Positions 1-8,313 of a stretch of DNA of 64,000 bases are shown here, one piece after another (the stretch's first letter is position 1; every line of letters starts with the position of its first letter). The stretch comes from CBFHMJ01 sp965656875. GTDB taxonomy: Bacteria; Pseudomonadota; Gammaproteobacteria; Enterobacterales; Alteromonadaceae. Position numbers and translations under genes: made by a program. Location: NCBI GenBank assembly GCA_965656875.1, contig CBFHMJ010000041.1:124001-188000 (forward strand). Direction: 5' to 3'. The notes beneath the pieces are model-generated. The model saw nothing but the letters and a program-made list of their open reading frames with translations, was not told the origin of the DNA and ran no database searches.

Positions 1-1
1 T

Positions 2-538
2 GTTGCTCTGCAAACGATACTGACTGAACTTCCTAAGGACTATCCTCATCCCATTCTACTTATTCAGCACATGCCTGCCACGTTCACAGCAGCGTTTGCC
101 AGTCGATTAAATTCATTGTGTAAAATTGATGTCAAAGAAGCTCAGGATGGCGATCAGTTGAAACCTGGAGTGGCTTATCTGGCTCCCGGTGGAACTCAAA
201 TGGTTGTCGAAGGTAGAGCTGAAGCGCCACGATTAAAAATAATGGAAGACGATTCTCCGAGAATTACCTATAAACCGAGCGTCGATATAACGTTTGGTAC
301 CACAGCAAAAGTATTGAAAGATAAAGTACTTGCAATTGTGTTAACGGGGATGGGAGCTGATGGACGAGAAGGCGCGCGGCTGTTAAAGCAATATGGTTCA
401 ACAATCTGGGCACAAGATGAAGAGTCCAGCGTCGTATATGGAATGCCTCAGGCTGTATATAGTGCTGGTTTGGCAGATGAAGAATACGCGTTAAAGGATT
501 TTGCAGAGAAAATTCTGCGTGAAATAGGACATGGATAG
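2..538 (+). CDS. cheB: Chemotaxis methylesterase CheB, C-terminal part (5' truncated)
   Basis: Protein-glutamate methylesterase that removes methyl groups from chemoreceptors and resets adaptation. The reading frame is open from base 2, so the receiver domain and the nucleophilic serine lie upstream of the window. What remains is the CheB catalytic domain: the QHMPATFT stretch carries the catalytic His, and LTGMGADGREGA carries the catalytic Asp near the C-terminus. APGGTQM is a degenerate form of the usual APGG-H-M turn. An internal ATG at 71 is not the real start, because family-typical residues continue upstream of it. The stop overlaps the motC start by 8 bp, indicating translational coupling within a chemotaxis/motor operon. 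Confidence 0.95.
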   Translation, partial: VALQTILTELPKDYPHPILLIQHMPATFTAAFASRLNSLCKIDVKEAQDGDQLKPGVAYLAPGGTQMVVEGRAEAPRLKIMEDDSPRITYKPSVDITFGTTAKVLKDKVLAIVLTGMGADGREGARLLKQYGSTIWAQDEESSVVYGMPQAVYSAGLADEEYALKDFAEKILREIGHG

Positions 539-1280
539 GCTTTCTGTATTTGGGATATTTCTTGCGTTAGCATCGATTGTAGGCGGTTTCTTTATTGAAG
601 GCGGTGGTCTTTCTGCACTAGTACAGCTTTCATCGTTAGTTGTTGTATTAGGCGGCACGGTCGGTGCGGTGATGTTTCAGTCTTCGTCGGCTTTATTCAT
701 CGATGCGATTAAAATGGCTCGTCTGGCGTTCTATCCACCAAAATTTGACGTGAACGAAGGTATCGAAAGGGTTTCAGACTGGGCCTCTAAAGCGCGTCAG
801 AAAGGCTTTTTGGTACTTGAGGATGAAGGTCAGTCTGATAATGATCCATTTATACGTAAAGGCTTAAGTTTATTGGTTGATGGCATTGAGCCAGAACAAC
901 TTAAAAAAGAACTTAATCTGGAAATAGATTGTTATCGTGATATCAGATTACAGTATGCCGACGTATATGAGTCAATGGGTGGCTATGCGCCAACTATTGG
1001 AATTTTAGGCGCGGTTTTAGGATTGATTCAGGCAATGAGTCATTTAAAAAATCCTGAATTACTGGGTGGTGGTATAGCGACTGCTTTTGTCGCGACGATA
1101 TATGGTGTTGGTTTCGCAAATCTATTTTTTTTGCCGCTTGCAGGGAAACTGAGAGCGGTTATAGACGCTGATACTCGGTATAAAGAAATGCTATGTGAAG
1201 GATTGTACGCAATCGCAAATGGAGAAGCGCCAGGTGTGATATCGAACAGACTTCAAGCGTATCGGCATTCGACATTTTAA
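531..1280 (+). CDS. motC: Flagellar motor stator protein MotC (MotA family)
   Basis: MotA/PomA-type stator subunit of the flagellar motor, which with its MotB-type partner forms an ion channel driving rotation. 249 residues, normal for the family. Hydrophobic segments at about 5-25 and 30-50 are followed by a cytoplasmic loop with charged residues. The C-terminal pair of membrane segments contains the conserved stretch GGYAPTIGILGAVLGLI (about 147-165). It is translationally coupled to cheB and followed directly by a motD gene. Gene order cheB-motC-motD-parA matches the second stator set of Pseudomonas-like bacteria, hence MotC rather than MotA. The assignment to the second set is from context. 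Confidence 0.93.
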   Translation: MDRLSVFGIFLALASIVGGFFIEGGGLSALVQLSSLVVVLGGTVGAVMFQSSSALFIDAIKMARLAFYPPKFDVNEGIERVSDWASKARQKGFLVLEDEGQSDNDPFIRKGLSLLVDGIEPEQLKKELNLEIDCYRDIRLQYADVYESMGGYAPTIGILGAVLGLIQAMSHLKNPELLGGGIATAFVATIYGVGFANLFFLPLAGKLRAVIDADTRYKEMLCEGLYAIANGEAPGVISNRLQAYRHSTF

Positions 1281-1283
1281 TGA

Positions 1284-2297
1284 GTGCAGCAAATGAATCA
1301 CCGGCAACAGGCTCTGTTACGTCGACAGCAAGAAGGTAATCGCAAGCCTGATGTAAATCGCTGGTTGGTGTCTTATGCTGACTATATGACACTGATGTTT
1401 GCTTTGTTTGTTGTTTTGTATGCTTTTGCGCTGGTAAATGAGTCCGAATACATTCGTCTGACCAGTACAATAGAATCTGTTTTTATAACAGAAAAAGCAT
1501 CAAGCCCAGATGAATTGATCGTTGCTGAAAATGGTCAAGAATTAACTCAGGGAATCGGTGACTATTCAGGTTCAAGTGTGATTGATCTTGCTGAAGAAAT
1601 GACGCTTGATGCCCGCCGTATTTCTGCTGGCGGAGAGGTCCTGAGTGATGTTAGCAAAGAGCAATTAGGTGAATCATTAGAGTCGATACAGAATCAGCTG
1701 GCGAGAATATTTCCGGAAGAAATTAATGAACAGTTGCTGGAAATCAATTCGGGCACTGACTGGATTAAAGTAAACTTATATGACTCTATATTGTTCTCAC
1801 CAGGAAGTGCAGTGCCAGGGGGGGAGTCAATTAAGGTAATTGAAAAGATTTCATCAGTTATAGGTAATACTAATAACTTCATTAGAATTAAGGGATTTAC
1901 TGATAATTTACCTATAAATAATGAGATCTTCCTGTCAAACTGGGAACTTTCACTGGCACGGGCGACAGCCGTCACTAAGTTAATGATGACGATGGGCATT
2001 AATCCGCATCGGATTGGTATAGAAGGCTTTGGGGAATACTCTCCGACAGAAGACAACCGAACAAATGAAGGTCGAGCGCGTAACCGCAAAGTTGTCGTCG
2101 CGATTTCTAAGTTTGCCTGGATTCCCACAGATGGGTTGCAAGATGAACTGGCTGATTTCGGAAAGGTCGAAAAAAGTAGTTCAGAAACAAGAAGTAGAGT
2201 AGATTCTGATCAAATACAAGTGATAGAGTTACCTGGCGGGGGAATACGAATTACGACAAGGACTGACGACGTACCTTCGGATAATGATGACAATTAA
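1284..2297 (+). CDS. motD: Flagellar motor stator protein MotD (MotB/OmpA family)
   Basis: Peptidoglycan-anchoring stator subunit. A single membrane segment at about 28-50 holds the motif SYADYMTLMFALF, whose Asp is the ion-binding residue of MotB proteins. A long linker follows, then an OmpA-like peptidoglycan-binding domain at about 180-275 (IKGFTDNLP, SNWELSLARA, GFGEYSP and NRKVVV stretches). The C-terminal 60 residues are acidic and poorly conserved in appearance. The first possible start is GTG at 1284, 4 bp after motC; ATG at 1293 is an alternative and costs only three residues. Neither has a strong ribosome-binding site, which fits translational coupling to motC. Confidence 0.92.
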   Translation: MQQMNHRQQALLRRQQEGNRKPDVNRWLVSYADYMTLMFALFVVLYAFALVNESEYIRLTSTIESVFITEKASSPDELIVAENGQELTQGIGDYSGSSVIDLAEEMTLDARRISAGGEVLSDVSKEQLGESLESIQNQLARIFPEEINEQLLEINSGTDWIKVNLYDSILFSPGSAVPGGESIKVIEKISSVIGNTNNFIRIKGFTDNLPINNEIFLSNWELSLARATAVTKLMMTMGINPHRIGIEGFGEYSPTEDNRTNEGRARNRKVVVAISKFAWIPTDGLQDELADFGKVEKSSSETRSRVDSDQIQVIELPGGGIRITTRTDDVPSDNDDN

Positions 2298-2313
2298 TAA
2301 TAGGAATTAAGCT

Positions 2314-3096
2314 TTGATAATCTGGTCCATTGCAAACCAAAAAGGTGGAGTTGGAAAAACAACTACCACGGTAACCCTTGGGGGGCTTCTGGCAAGCCGA
2401 AAGAAGCGGGTTTTGCTTGTTGATACAGACCCTAGTTCATCATTAACTTATTACTTTGGCATTAATTCAGAAGAACTTGAATTCAGTCTTTACGACTTGT
2501 TTATGCACGGTAAAGATATTACTCAGGAAGAGATTCTGCAGATTTTGTGTCCGAGCACCATTCCCGGATTAGATATTTTGCCAGCAACCATGTCTCTTTC
2601 CACATTGGATCGTTCATTCGGAACGAAAGGCGGTATGGGACTGGTGTTAAATAAGTGTCTTCAGAAAATCAGTGATTTTTATGACTACGCTATACTGGAT
2701 TGCCCGCCAATAATGGGCATTTTAACAGTGAATTCACTGGCTGCATGTGACAGGTTATTAATACCGGTTCAAACGGAGTTTTTGGCATTAAAAGGTCTGG
2801 ATCGGATGTTGAAAACGATGGAGTTAATGCAGCAATCCCAAAGCAAGCCTTATAAATATACCATTGTCCCTACTATGTACGATAAACGGACAAGAGCCTC
2901 TCTTGATACGTATCAAAAGCTTAGAGAGCTATATGGTGACAATGTATGGTCCAGTGTTATTCCTGTAGATACAAAATTCAGAGATGCCAGTGTGGCTCAG
3001 ACTCCTCCATCAGTATATGCCCCTAAATCCAGAGGTGTTTTCGCCTATAATACATTATTGACGTATCTGGAACAGTTAAGCCCGGAGGCGGTTTGA
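2314..3096 (+). CDS. ParA/MinD-family ATPase of the chemotaxis locus (ParC-like)
   Basis: Deviant-Walker P-loop ATPase: KGGVGKTTT at residues about 10-18, a DTDPSSS motif and DCPP in the core. In polar flagellates, ParA homologues in chemotaxis operons (called ParC in Vibrio) position the chemosensory array at the cell pole. The start is TTG at 2314, preceded by AGGAATTAA, because the family-typical sequence IIWSIANQKGG begins at that point. It is followed after 1 bp by a CheW-domain protein resembling ParP, the usual ParC partner. Chromosome partitioning is unlikely because no parB is present. The function is inferred from the neighbours. Confidence 0.88.
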   Translation: MIIWSIANQKGGVGKTTTTVTLGGLLASRKKRVLLVDTDPSSSLTYYFGINSEELEFSLYDLFMHGKDITQEEILQILCPSTIPGLDILPATMSLSTLDRSFGTKGGMGLVLNKCLQKISDFYDYAILDCPPIMGILTVNSLAACDRLLIPVQTEFLALKGLDRMLKTMELMQQSQSKPYKYTIVPTMYDKRTRASLDTYQKLRELYGDNVWSSVIPVDTKFRDASVAQTPPSVYAPKSRGVFAYNTLLTYLEQLSPEAV

Positions 3097-3097
3097 G

Positions 3098-3892
3098 ATG
3101 ACTAAGAGTACATTCAACAGCGCTAAAGTAATGAAGCAATATTTTTCTGCGATGTTGACTGAAGATGAAGCGCCCGAGGTTGCTGTAAAAGAGGCTGAAC
3201 CAAAAGCTGAAGAAAAGCTTAAACCGGTTGAAAAGCTTCTTGAAAAAGTAAGTGTTGTTGAAACGAAACAACCAGAAGCTCGAAAAGAACAAACTATTAC
3301 AACCCATGAACCAACTGAACCAGTTAAAGTACCTGAGCCTGAAATTGTTCAGCCACCTGTGGTTGAAAAGCCAGTTACTCGTGTCGTTGAAAATGAAAGC
3401 GAGTTAGTTCTTCCTGAAATAACAGTTGACGAAAAGTCGTATCGTCAGGGAGAATTTCAGGCACTGTTTTTCAAGGTGGCAGGTTTGACCGTTGCCGTTC
3501 CTTTAACGGAGTTGGGCGGTATTCACAATATGGGTAAACTAAATAACATTTTTGGTAAGCCCGATTGGTTCAAGGGGGTCATGGTCCATCGTGAAGAAAA
3601 ACTGAATGTAGTTGATACTGCACGTTGGGTAATGCCTGAAAAGTTTACAGAAGAGTTGGAAGCATCATTAGATTATCAATATTTAATCATGTTAAAGGAT
3701 AGTCCATGGGGACTGTCGTGTGAGCAGCTTGTAAATACAGTCACATTGACTCAGGATGACGTTAAGTGGCGTGAAGCATCGGGTAAACGTCCGTGGCTTG
3801 CAGGGTTAATCAAGGAGAAGATGTGTGCCCTACTGGATGTTGATTCGCTAATAGCGTTATTAGAGCAAGGCTTAGGTAGCCACGATAGTTAG
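3098..3892 (+). CDS. CheW-domain scaffold protein, ParP-like
   Basis: 264 residues. The N-terminal third (about 20-110) is low complexity, rich in Glu, Lys, Pro and Val, and looks like a flexible linker. From about 118 to the end there is a CheW-like domain (FQALFFKVAGLTVAVPL, later GLSCEQLVNTVTL and WLAGLIKEKMCALLDVD). ParP proteins of polar flagellates have this layout and tether the chemotaxis array to ParC and CheA; the ParA-type gene directly upstream supports that role. Its CheW domain diverges from the true CheW encoded next. Which receptor system it serves cannot be read from sequence. Confidence 0.82.
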   Translation: MTKSTFNSAKVMKQYFSAMLTEDEAPEVAVKEAEPKAEEKLKPVEKLLEKVSVVETKQPEARKEQTITTHEPTEPVKVPEPEIVQPPVVEKPVTRVVENESELVLPEITVDEKSYRQGEFQALFFKVAGLTVAVPLTELGGIHNMGKLNNIFGKPDWFKGVMVHREEKLNVVDTARWVMPEKFTEELEASLDYQYLIMLKDSPWGLSCEQLVNTVTLTQDDVKWREASGKRPWLAGLIKEKMCALLDVDSLIALLEQGLGSHDS

Positions 3893-3926
3893 AGTTAATT
3901 AACCTTCTTGCTGGGGAGCAAGTTTC

Positions 3927-4421
3927 ATGAGTGAAGAAAGAATATTATCAGCTAATGCAGCTGATGCTAACGATGAAGTTGTACAGTGGGTAACATTTCG
4001 CCTGGAAGGGGAAACATACGGTATCAACGTTATGCAGGTACAGGAGGTTTTACGGTACACTGAGATTGCTCCCGTACCCGGCGCGCCTGATTACGTTTTA
4101 GGCATTATTAATCTGCGTGGTAATGTTGTAACAGTCATTGATACTCGTACTCGTTTTGGTTTACCACCGAATGAAATCACAGATAATACACGAATTGTTA
4201 TTATCGAAGCTGATAAGCAGGTCATTGGTATTTTAGTCGACAGCGTTGCTGAAGTTGTATATCTACGTTCATCTGAAATTGATAGCGCGCCTAATATTGG
4301 TACTGAAGAAAGTGCTAAATTTATCCAGGGTGTTAGTAATCATGATGATGAACTACTGATCCTGGTTGATCTGAATAAACTACTATCTGATGAAGAATGG
4401 GATGAGCTTTCAAAGTTCTAA
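3927..4421 (+). CDS. cheW: Chemotaxis coupling protein CheW
   Basis: Adaptor that links methyl-accepting chemotaxis proteins to the CheA kinase. 164 residues and a complete CheW fold: VTFRLEGETYGINVMQVQEVLR at the start of the domain, then PGAPDYVLGIINLRGNVV and the C-terminal LLILVDLNKLL. The ATG at 3927 is preceded by GGGGAG about 8 bases upstream. It lies 34 bp after the ParP-like gene and is followed by a strong hairpin, so it probably ends the main chemotaxis transcript. The acidic C-terminus (DEEWDEL) is typical of the polar-flagellate form. Confidence 0.95.
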   Translation: MSEERILSANAADANDEVVQWVTFRLEGETYGINVMQVQEVLRYTEIAPVPGAPDYVLGIINLRGNVVTVIDTRTRFGLPPNEITDNTRIVIIEADKQVIGILVDSVAEVVYLRSSEIDSAPNIGTEESAKFIQGVSNHDDELLILVDLNKLLSDEEWDELSKF

Positions 4422-4471
4422 TCATTAGTTAACTTGCATTCAGATAGCTTGATTGTTAATTAGTTAAAATA

Positions 4472-4505
4472 GCCCAATTTTCATTTGAAACTTGGGCTTT
4501 GTTGT
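4472..4505 (+). terminator. Probable intrinsic terminator after cheW
   Basis: Inverted repeat AGCCCAA ... TTGGGCT with additional complementary A/T bases (ATTTTC/GAAACT region) inside, followed by a T-rich stretch. It lies 50 bp after the cheW stop and just before the DUF2802 gene, so it may separate or attenuate the two transcripts. Confidence 0.55.
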
Positions 4506-4518
4506 ATTTTGGATACAT

Positions 4519-4947
4519 ATGAATAATATGATTGTGCTGGCAGCTGTAGCAGGCATTGGATTCGTTCTGCTGTTTGGTGGGTTATACATGCTGGTCCGAT
4601 TAAATCGTCTGTCATCACAGATAGATAGTATTCGTGACGAATTGAACTCTGATAAGGGTGAATCTGAACGTGCGGAGTTGCTCTCACGCATTAACCTTTT
4701 AAAAAATGAAGTGAAAGAGCTCAGAGTGGGTTTCATCGCTATTAACAAAAAGAATCAATCAATAGAACAGCAAGTAGGGCAGTTAGAGACGACACAATCT
4801 ACCATGCAACCAACAGATGATGCTGCCAGATTATATTCAAGAGCTGTAAAAATGGTTGAACTGGGTGCAGATGTTGAAGAAATAGTAAGGGAATGTGAGT
4901 TACCTAAAGCCGAAGCTGAATTGCTGGTTTCTCTACATAGAAAATGA
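4519..4947 (+). CDS. DUF2802 membrane-anchored protein of the chemotaxis locus
   Basis: 142 residues from the ATG at 4519; an upstream in-frame TTG at 4492 falls inside the terminator hairpin and is unlikely. An N-terminal membrane segment (about 4-26) is followed by a coiled-coil-like stretch (about 28-95). The C-terminal DUF2802 block (ARLYSRAVKMVELGADVEE, then CELPKAEAELLVSLHRK) resembles a small helix-turn-helix. DUF2802 genes commonly follow cheW in Pseudomonas-type chemotaxis loci; the biochemical role is not established to my knowledge. Placement downstream of cheW is conserved here despite the intervening hairpin. Confidence 0.8.
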   Translation: MNNMIVLAAVAGIGFVLLFGGLYMLVRLNRLSSQIDSIRDELNSDKGESERAELLSRINLLKNEVKELRVGFIAINKKNQSIEQQVGQLETTQSTMQPTDDAARLYSRAVKMVELGADVEEIVRECELPKAEAELLVSLHRK

Positions 4948-4988
4948 ATGGTGAAGTTAGTATTCACAGTGTCATATTGAAGCGTTGG

Positions 4989-5297
4989 TCAGGTTTTATC
5001 ATTGATTCTGTTATGAATATTTGACCAGTTTTCAGGAAACTTACCTTGTAATATATACGAGAAAGCAATTAATTCAGCGATAATAACGTAGAGCTCCCTG
5101 GGAATCTCATCGCCAGCTTCAAGTGTTGCCAGTAGCGATGATAATGCTTCATCCTCGTGAATCAGTACATCTCCTTCTTTTGCCAGTGAAATAATATGTT
5201 CGGCTAAATCTCCATGTCCTTTCGCAACAACCTTAGGTGCATTCGTACCGTCATATTTTAACCCTATAGCAGTTTTTAGCTTCTCAAAACGACTCAT
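4989..5297 (-). CDS. FlhB C-terminal-domain homologue (orphan export-switch domain)
   Basis: 102-residue protein matching only the cytoplasmic C-terminal domain of FlhB/YscU export-gate proteins (ALGLKYDG-like start, APKVVAKGHGDLAEHI, IPRELYVIIAELIAFSY). The four membrane helices of FlhB are absent. The FlhB autocleavage motif NPTH is not visible. The ATG at 5297 is favoured over the TTG at 5303 because TAAGG lies eight bases upstream. It is 15 bp after fliK on the same strand. FlhB and FliK proteins interact during the hook-to-filament substrate switch, so the pairing is meaningful. Such short FlhB-like proteins are known beside fliK in other flagellates; their precise role is unclear. Confidence 0.82.
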   Translation of the reverse strand: MSRFEKLKTAIGLKYDGTNAPKVVAKGHGDLAEHIISLAKEGDVLIHEDEALSSLLATLEAGDEIPRELYVIIAELIAFSYILQGKFPENWSNIHNRINDKT

Positions 5298-5312
5298 GTA
5301 CAAGACCTTACG

Positions 5313-7247
5313 TTACACTTTTATATTGAATGCATTAGATTGCACGCTATTTGTATTTCTGGTGATTTTCCCAAGAGAGCACTGAATGTCAGCGACATTT
5401 ATACCATGCCCTGTGAGTCGTTCAGAAAGCATATCAACAAATTCTTTGGAACGAGATAAACCATTTTGTTGCTCAGCATAAATTTTTATGGATACGTCCG
5501 GTGGACTTACTTGTGCACGAGCCATCATTTTTCCCAGCTTGCCAAGATCGAATGTTAGTGTCAGTTGCCAGTTTTTCTTAACTGTTTCTGAAGTTGAATT
5601 GCCAGGCTCTTCTTCTTTAATTTGTAGCTGAACTTCCTTCATCTCATCTCCCGTCTTAATGGGTAATGTAAGATTTATCAAAGTCTGGTTATCTGCCAGT
5701 CTTTCCAAATTTGAAGCTTGTTGATGTTTTATGGAGGTATTTATATTCAACAGTGATTTTAATAACTGCGAGTCCTGCTTAGTGTCGAATTGCTCAGGCT
5801 GTATGGCGGTGTCTTTTGCATTAGCCTTTGACGTGGAAGATGCTGACTTAATAACGGTTTTTATTGCTTCTTTTAAAGGCACTGGCTTCTCTTCTGCTGG
5901 TCGAGGTTTCTTTGCTCCTAATAGCAATTGAAGGGCAAGCGCGATGTTATTTCCAAATGAACTTCCTTCCGGTGCGCGTGTCACAGAATAATTCATTAAA
6001 TGGTTTATGGTGTGATGGATCGTAGGGATATCGGTATCTCGCTCACTAATTAAACTGTCCTCTATCATTGAAAACAGTTGTTGTTCATTAGCGGGTAACT
6101 GTGAACGTTGTGCTTGAACTAATTGTAAGACGTCTTTTATGTTCTGGTGACTTGATCGCGTTTGATTTAGTAATTGTTGAGCTGCTTTTAATAGCTCTGT
6201 ATCGGGTGTTTTTTCATTTAAGGTAGCCATAAGCTGACCTGAAGAATCAGCGATACCCGCTTTTCTGGCTTCCGCGGTCAAAGAAATAGTTGCCGGGACC
6301 GCTGTTGTATTCTTATGTGACATTGTTTTGTCAATGTTTGATACGACAGCTCCCAATTGTTTTGCTGATAGTTGAACTTCGCCAATTGGCCTGGCATCTG
6401 ACTTCACTGGTGTGGCTTGAGATGAGATAGCCTGAGAAGCTCCTTCTTTAGTTGTTAGTTGTAGTTGTAAATCTTTGATTGTCACAGCAGTGATAGCAGC
6501 TGTTGCGGCTTTCAGGTTTGGAGGTGCGGGTGAAACAACTTTATTATCAAGAGTTATCCATGCACGGCCGTTATTATCCTGAAGGCTGATTTTAGCTTTC
6601 AGTGAATCTGGTGATGATGTTTTCATGGAGTCCAGTAACTGCTGTGCCTGTTTTGCGGAGAGAGGAATCGTGTGTGGTTTCTCCGAGTTGCTTTTTGCAT
6701 CCAGAGGGAGTTTAAGTAAAAAGCCTTTATTGTCTGTTGTAAGAGTAATTTGGCTTACATTATTGCGTTTTGCTGTATCTGCGATGATTGCTGGAATATC
6801 AATAGTTACTTTATTATTAATGACCAGCCGGGATTTATCTGCTGAATGTGAGTTAGCGAACTGGATGGGGAGCGTTTGAACACCTTGTCCTGATTTTGAC
6901 ACAAGTCGCAATAATTGCTCGGGACTAACTGCAATGGTGTGTATTTTTGCGGTCTGAGCATTTGCTTTAGATGTATTTGCATCAAAGAAAGTAATGTTAA
7001 CCTGATCTTTGCTGATCTGTTGGAGTTTAATTTGGTAATTTTTTTCCGGTATAATTTGGCGCGGTAAGTGCTGAAGAGGGATAGATATAGCTCCCTTACC
7101 AGTAGACACAGTTACTTGAGATAGCTGTTTACCGATAGTTTCCAGTCTGGCGTTATATAATTTTTCTGTTTCCAGTTTTAAATCACCAGAACCCGGTGGG
7201 GATTTACCGGATTTAGAGAGTGAAAGTAACTGGTTAATATCAAACAT
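5313..7247 (-). CDS. fliK: Flagellar hook-length control protein, FliK family
   Basis: 644 residues. Most of the protein is a long, Gln/Ser/Thr/Ala/Lys-rich region expected of a molecular ruler. The C-terminal part (about 540-640) carries the recognisable FliK domain: LTFDLGKLGKMMARAQVSPPDVSIKIYAEQ and a ladder of short beta-strands ending in VADIQCSLGKI. FliK is secreted by the flagellar export apparatus, measures the hook and triggers the switch in export specificity through FlhB. The next gene downstream on this strand is an FlhB C-terminal-domain protein. Located away from the main flagellar hook genes, it could be a second FliK paralogue. Confidence 0.82.
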   Translation of the reverse strand: MFDINQLLSLSKSGKSPPGSGDLKLETEKLYNARLETIGKQLSQVTVSTGKGAISIPLQHLPRQIIPEKNYQIKLQQISKDQVNITFFDANTSKANAQTAKIHTIAVSPEQLLRLVSKSGQGVQTLPIQFANSHSADKSRLVINNKVTIDIPAIIADTAKRNNVSQITLTTDNKGFLLKLPLDAKSNSEKPHTIPLSAKQAQQLLDSMKTSSPDSLKAKISLQDNNGRAWITLDNKVVSPAPPNLKAATAAITAVTIKDLQLQLTTKEGASQAISSQATPVKSDARPIGEVQLSAKQLGAVVSNIDKTMSHKNTTAVPATISLTAEARKAGIADSSGQLMATLNEKTPDTELLKAAQQLLNQTRSSHQNIKDVLQLVQAQRSQLPANEQQLFSMIEDSLISERDTDIPTIHHTINHLMNYSVTRAPEGSSFGNNIALALQLLLGAKKPRPAEEKPVPLKEAIKTVIKSASSTSKANAKDTAIQPEQFDTKQDSQLLKSLLNINTSIKHQQASNLERLADNQTLINLTLPIKTGDEMKEVQLQIKEEEPGNSTSETVKKNWQLTLTFDLGKLGKMMARAQVSPPDVSIKIYAEQQNGLSRSKEFVDMLSERLTGHGINVADIQCSLGKITRNTNSVQSNAFNIKV

Positions 7248-7458
7248 TGAAACGTCCAGAAGTTAAAGCTTATATTTTACAGTGATGTGATGAGAATTAG
7301 CGCCGATCACATTTTTGTACAAATTAGTCTGAAATAAAACGTATTTTTGAGATGTCATTCTCGCTGCATTTTAATACTGTTACGCGTAGCTTCAGGAAAA
7401 AGCGAATATACTTTTACTTTAGCTGTTCTGATTCAAATTTTCTTTAGGTAATTTATTT

Positions 7459-8238
7459 ATGTCGCTCAGTAAAAAATGGCTATCTGTACTAGTAGCCATG
7501 TCTTTTACCGTTAACGCCGCTGATGAAACACAGCAGGAACAAAAGGAAAGTAGCGTTCAAACGTCTCACGATGAATACTCAGATCCAAGAGATCCATTTG
7601 AGTCATTTAACCGCGCAATGTGGGACTTCAACTGGGATATTCTGGACCACTATATTTTACGACCTGTCACGGTTGGTTATGTAACGGTAGTACCGCAGCC
7701 GGTAAGAATCGGTTTGAATAACGTGGTACTTAACCTTAATGAACCCCAGACGTTTGTTAACTCAGTTCTACAGTTTAAATTAGGAGATGCTGGTGCCACG
7801 ACGGGCCGATTTGCTATCAATACAACATTAGGATTGGTTGGCATATTCGATGTCGCTACTGAATTGGGTATAGAACGTCGAAATGAAGACTTTGGTCAGA
7901 CACTGGCTGTTTGGGGTGTAGGCGATGGTCCATTTTTAATGATCCCTGCTTTAGGCCCTAATACAGTTGCAGATTTCACCGGAAATGTTGTTGATAACTT
8001 GTACTTTCCGATGAATATACTGAATCCCACCCAGCGTTATCTCCGTTTTGCGGTAAGAATATTGAATACTCGTGCTGATTTGATGGATCAGGAGAACCTG
8101 ATTAACGATTCACTCGATCCTTATTCGTTCGTTAAGGAAGGGTATTATCAGCGTCAGGAATTCTTACAGTATGACGGTGATGTACCTGAGGAAGAATTAG
8201 AAGAATTTGATGAAGACTGGGGCGATGAAGAATTTTAA
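7459..8238 (+). CDS. mlaA: MlaA/VacJ-family outer-membrane lipid asymmetry protein
   Basis: Component of the Mla pathway that removes phospholipids from the outer leaflet of the outer membrane. The family core is clear: DPFESFNRAMWDFNWDILDHYILRP (about 45-70), FVNSVLQFKLGDAGATTGRFAINTTLG, and LGIERRNEDFGQTLAVWG with the GPFLMIPALGP block. The tail is strongly acidic (EEELEEFDEDWGDEEF). Unusually, the signal sequence (about 1-20, ending VNA) has no lipobox cysteine, although MlaA is normally a lipoprotein, so this copy may be processed by signal peptidase I. The rest of the mla genes are not in the window. Confidence 0.93.
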   Translation: MSLSKKWLSVLVAMSFTVNAADETQQEQKESSVQTSHDEYSDPRDPFESFNRAMWDFNWDILDHYILRPVTVGYVTVVPQPVRIGLNNVVLNLNEPQTFVNSVLQFKLGDAGATTGRFAINTTLGLVGIFDVATELGIERRNEDFGQTLAVWGVGDGPFLMIPALGPNTVADFTGNVVDNLYFPMNILNPTQRYLRFAVRILNTRADLMDQENLINDSLDPYSFVKEGYYQRQEFLQYDGDVPEEELEEFDEDWGDEEF

Positions 8239-8265
8239 TCGCTGATTCAGTATCAGTCATTAGAC

Positions 8266-8297
8266 ACAAAAAAAGCGCCATAGGCGCTTTTTTTGTG
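8266..8297. terminator. Bidirectional terminator between mlaA and the POT transporter gene
   Basis: AAAAAAAGCGCC-ATAG-GCGCTTTTTTT: a short GC stem flanked by an A run and a T run, so it can end both converging transcripts (mlaA on plus, the transporter on minus). Confidence 0.85.
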
Positions 8298-8313
8298 GGC
8301 AGCGTCAATCAAA

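Noticed and set aside
1159..1470. 103-codon open frame on the minus strand
   Set aside because: Lies antisense to the motC/motD junction; no ribosome-binding site, and composition typical of a shadow frame.
1694..2128. 144-codon open frame on the minus strand
   Set aside because: Entirely antisense to the OmpA-like domain of motD, which is clearly the real gene.
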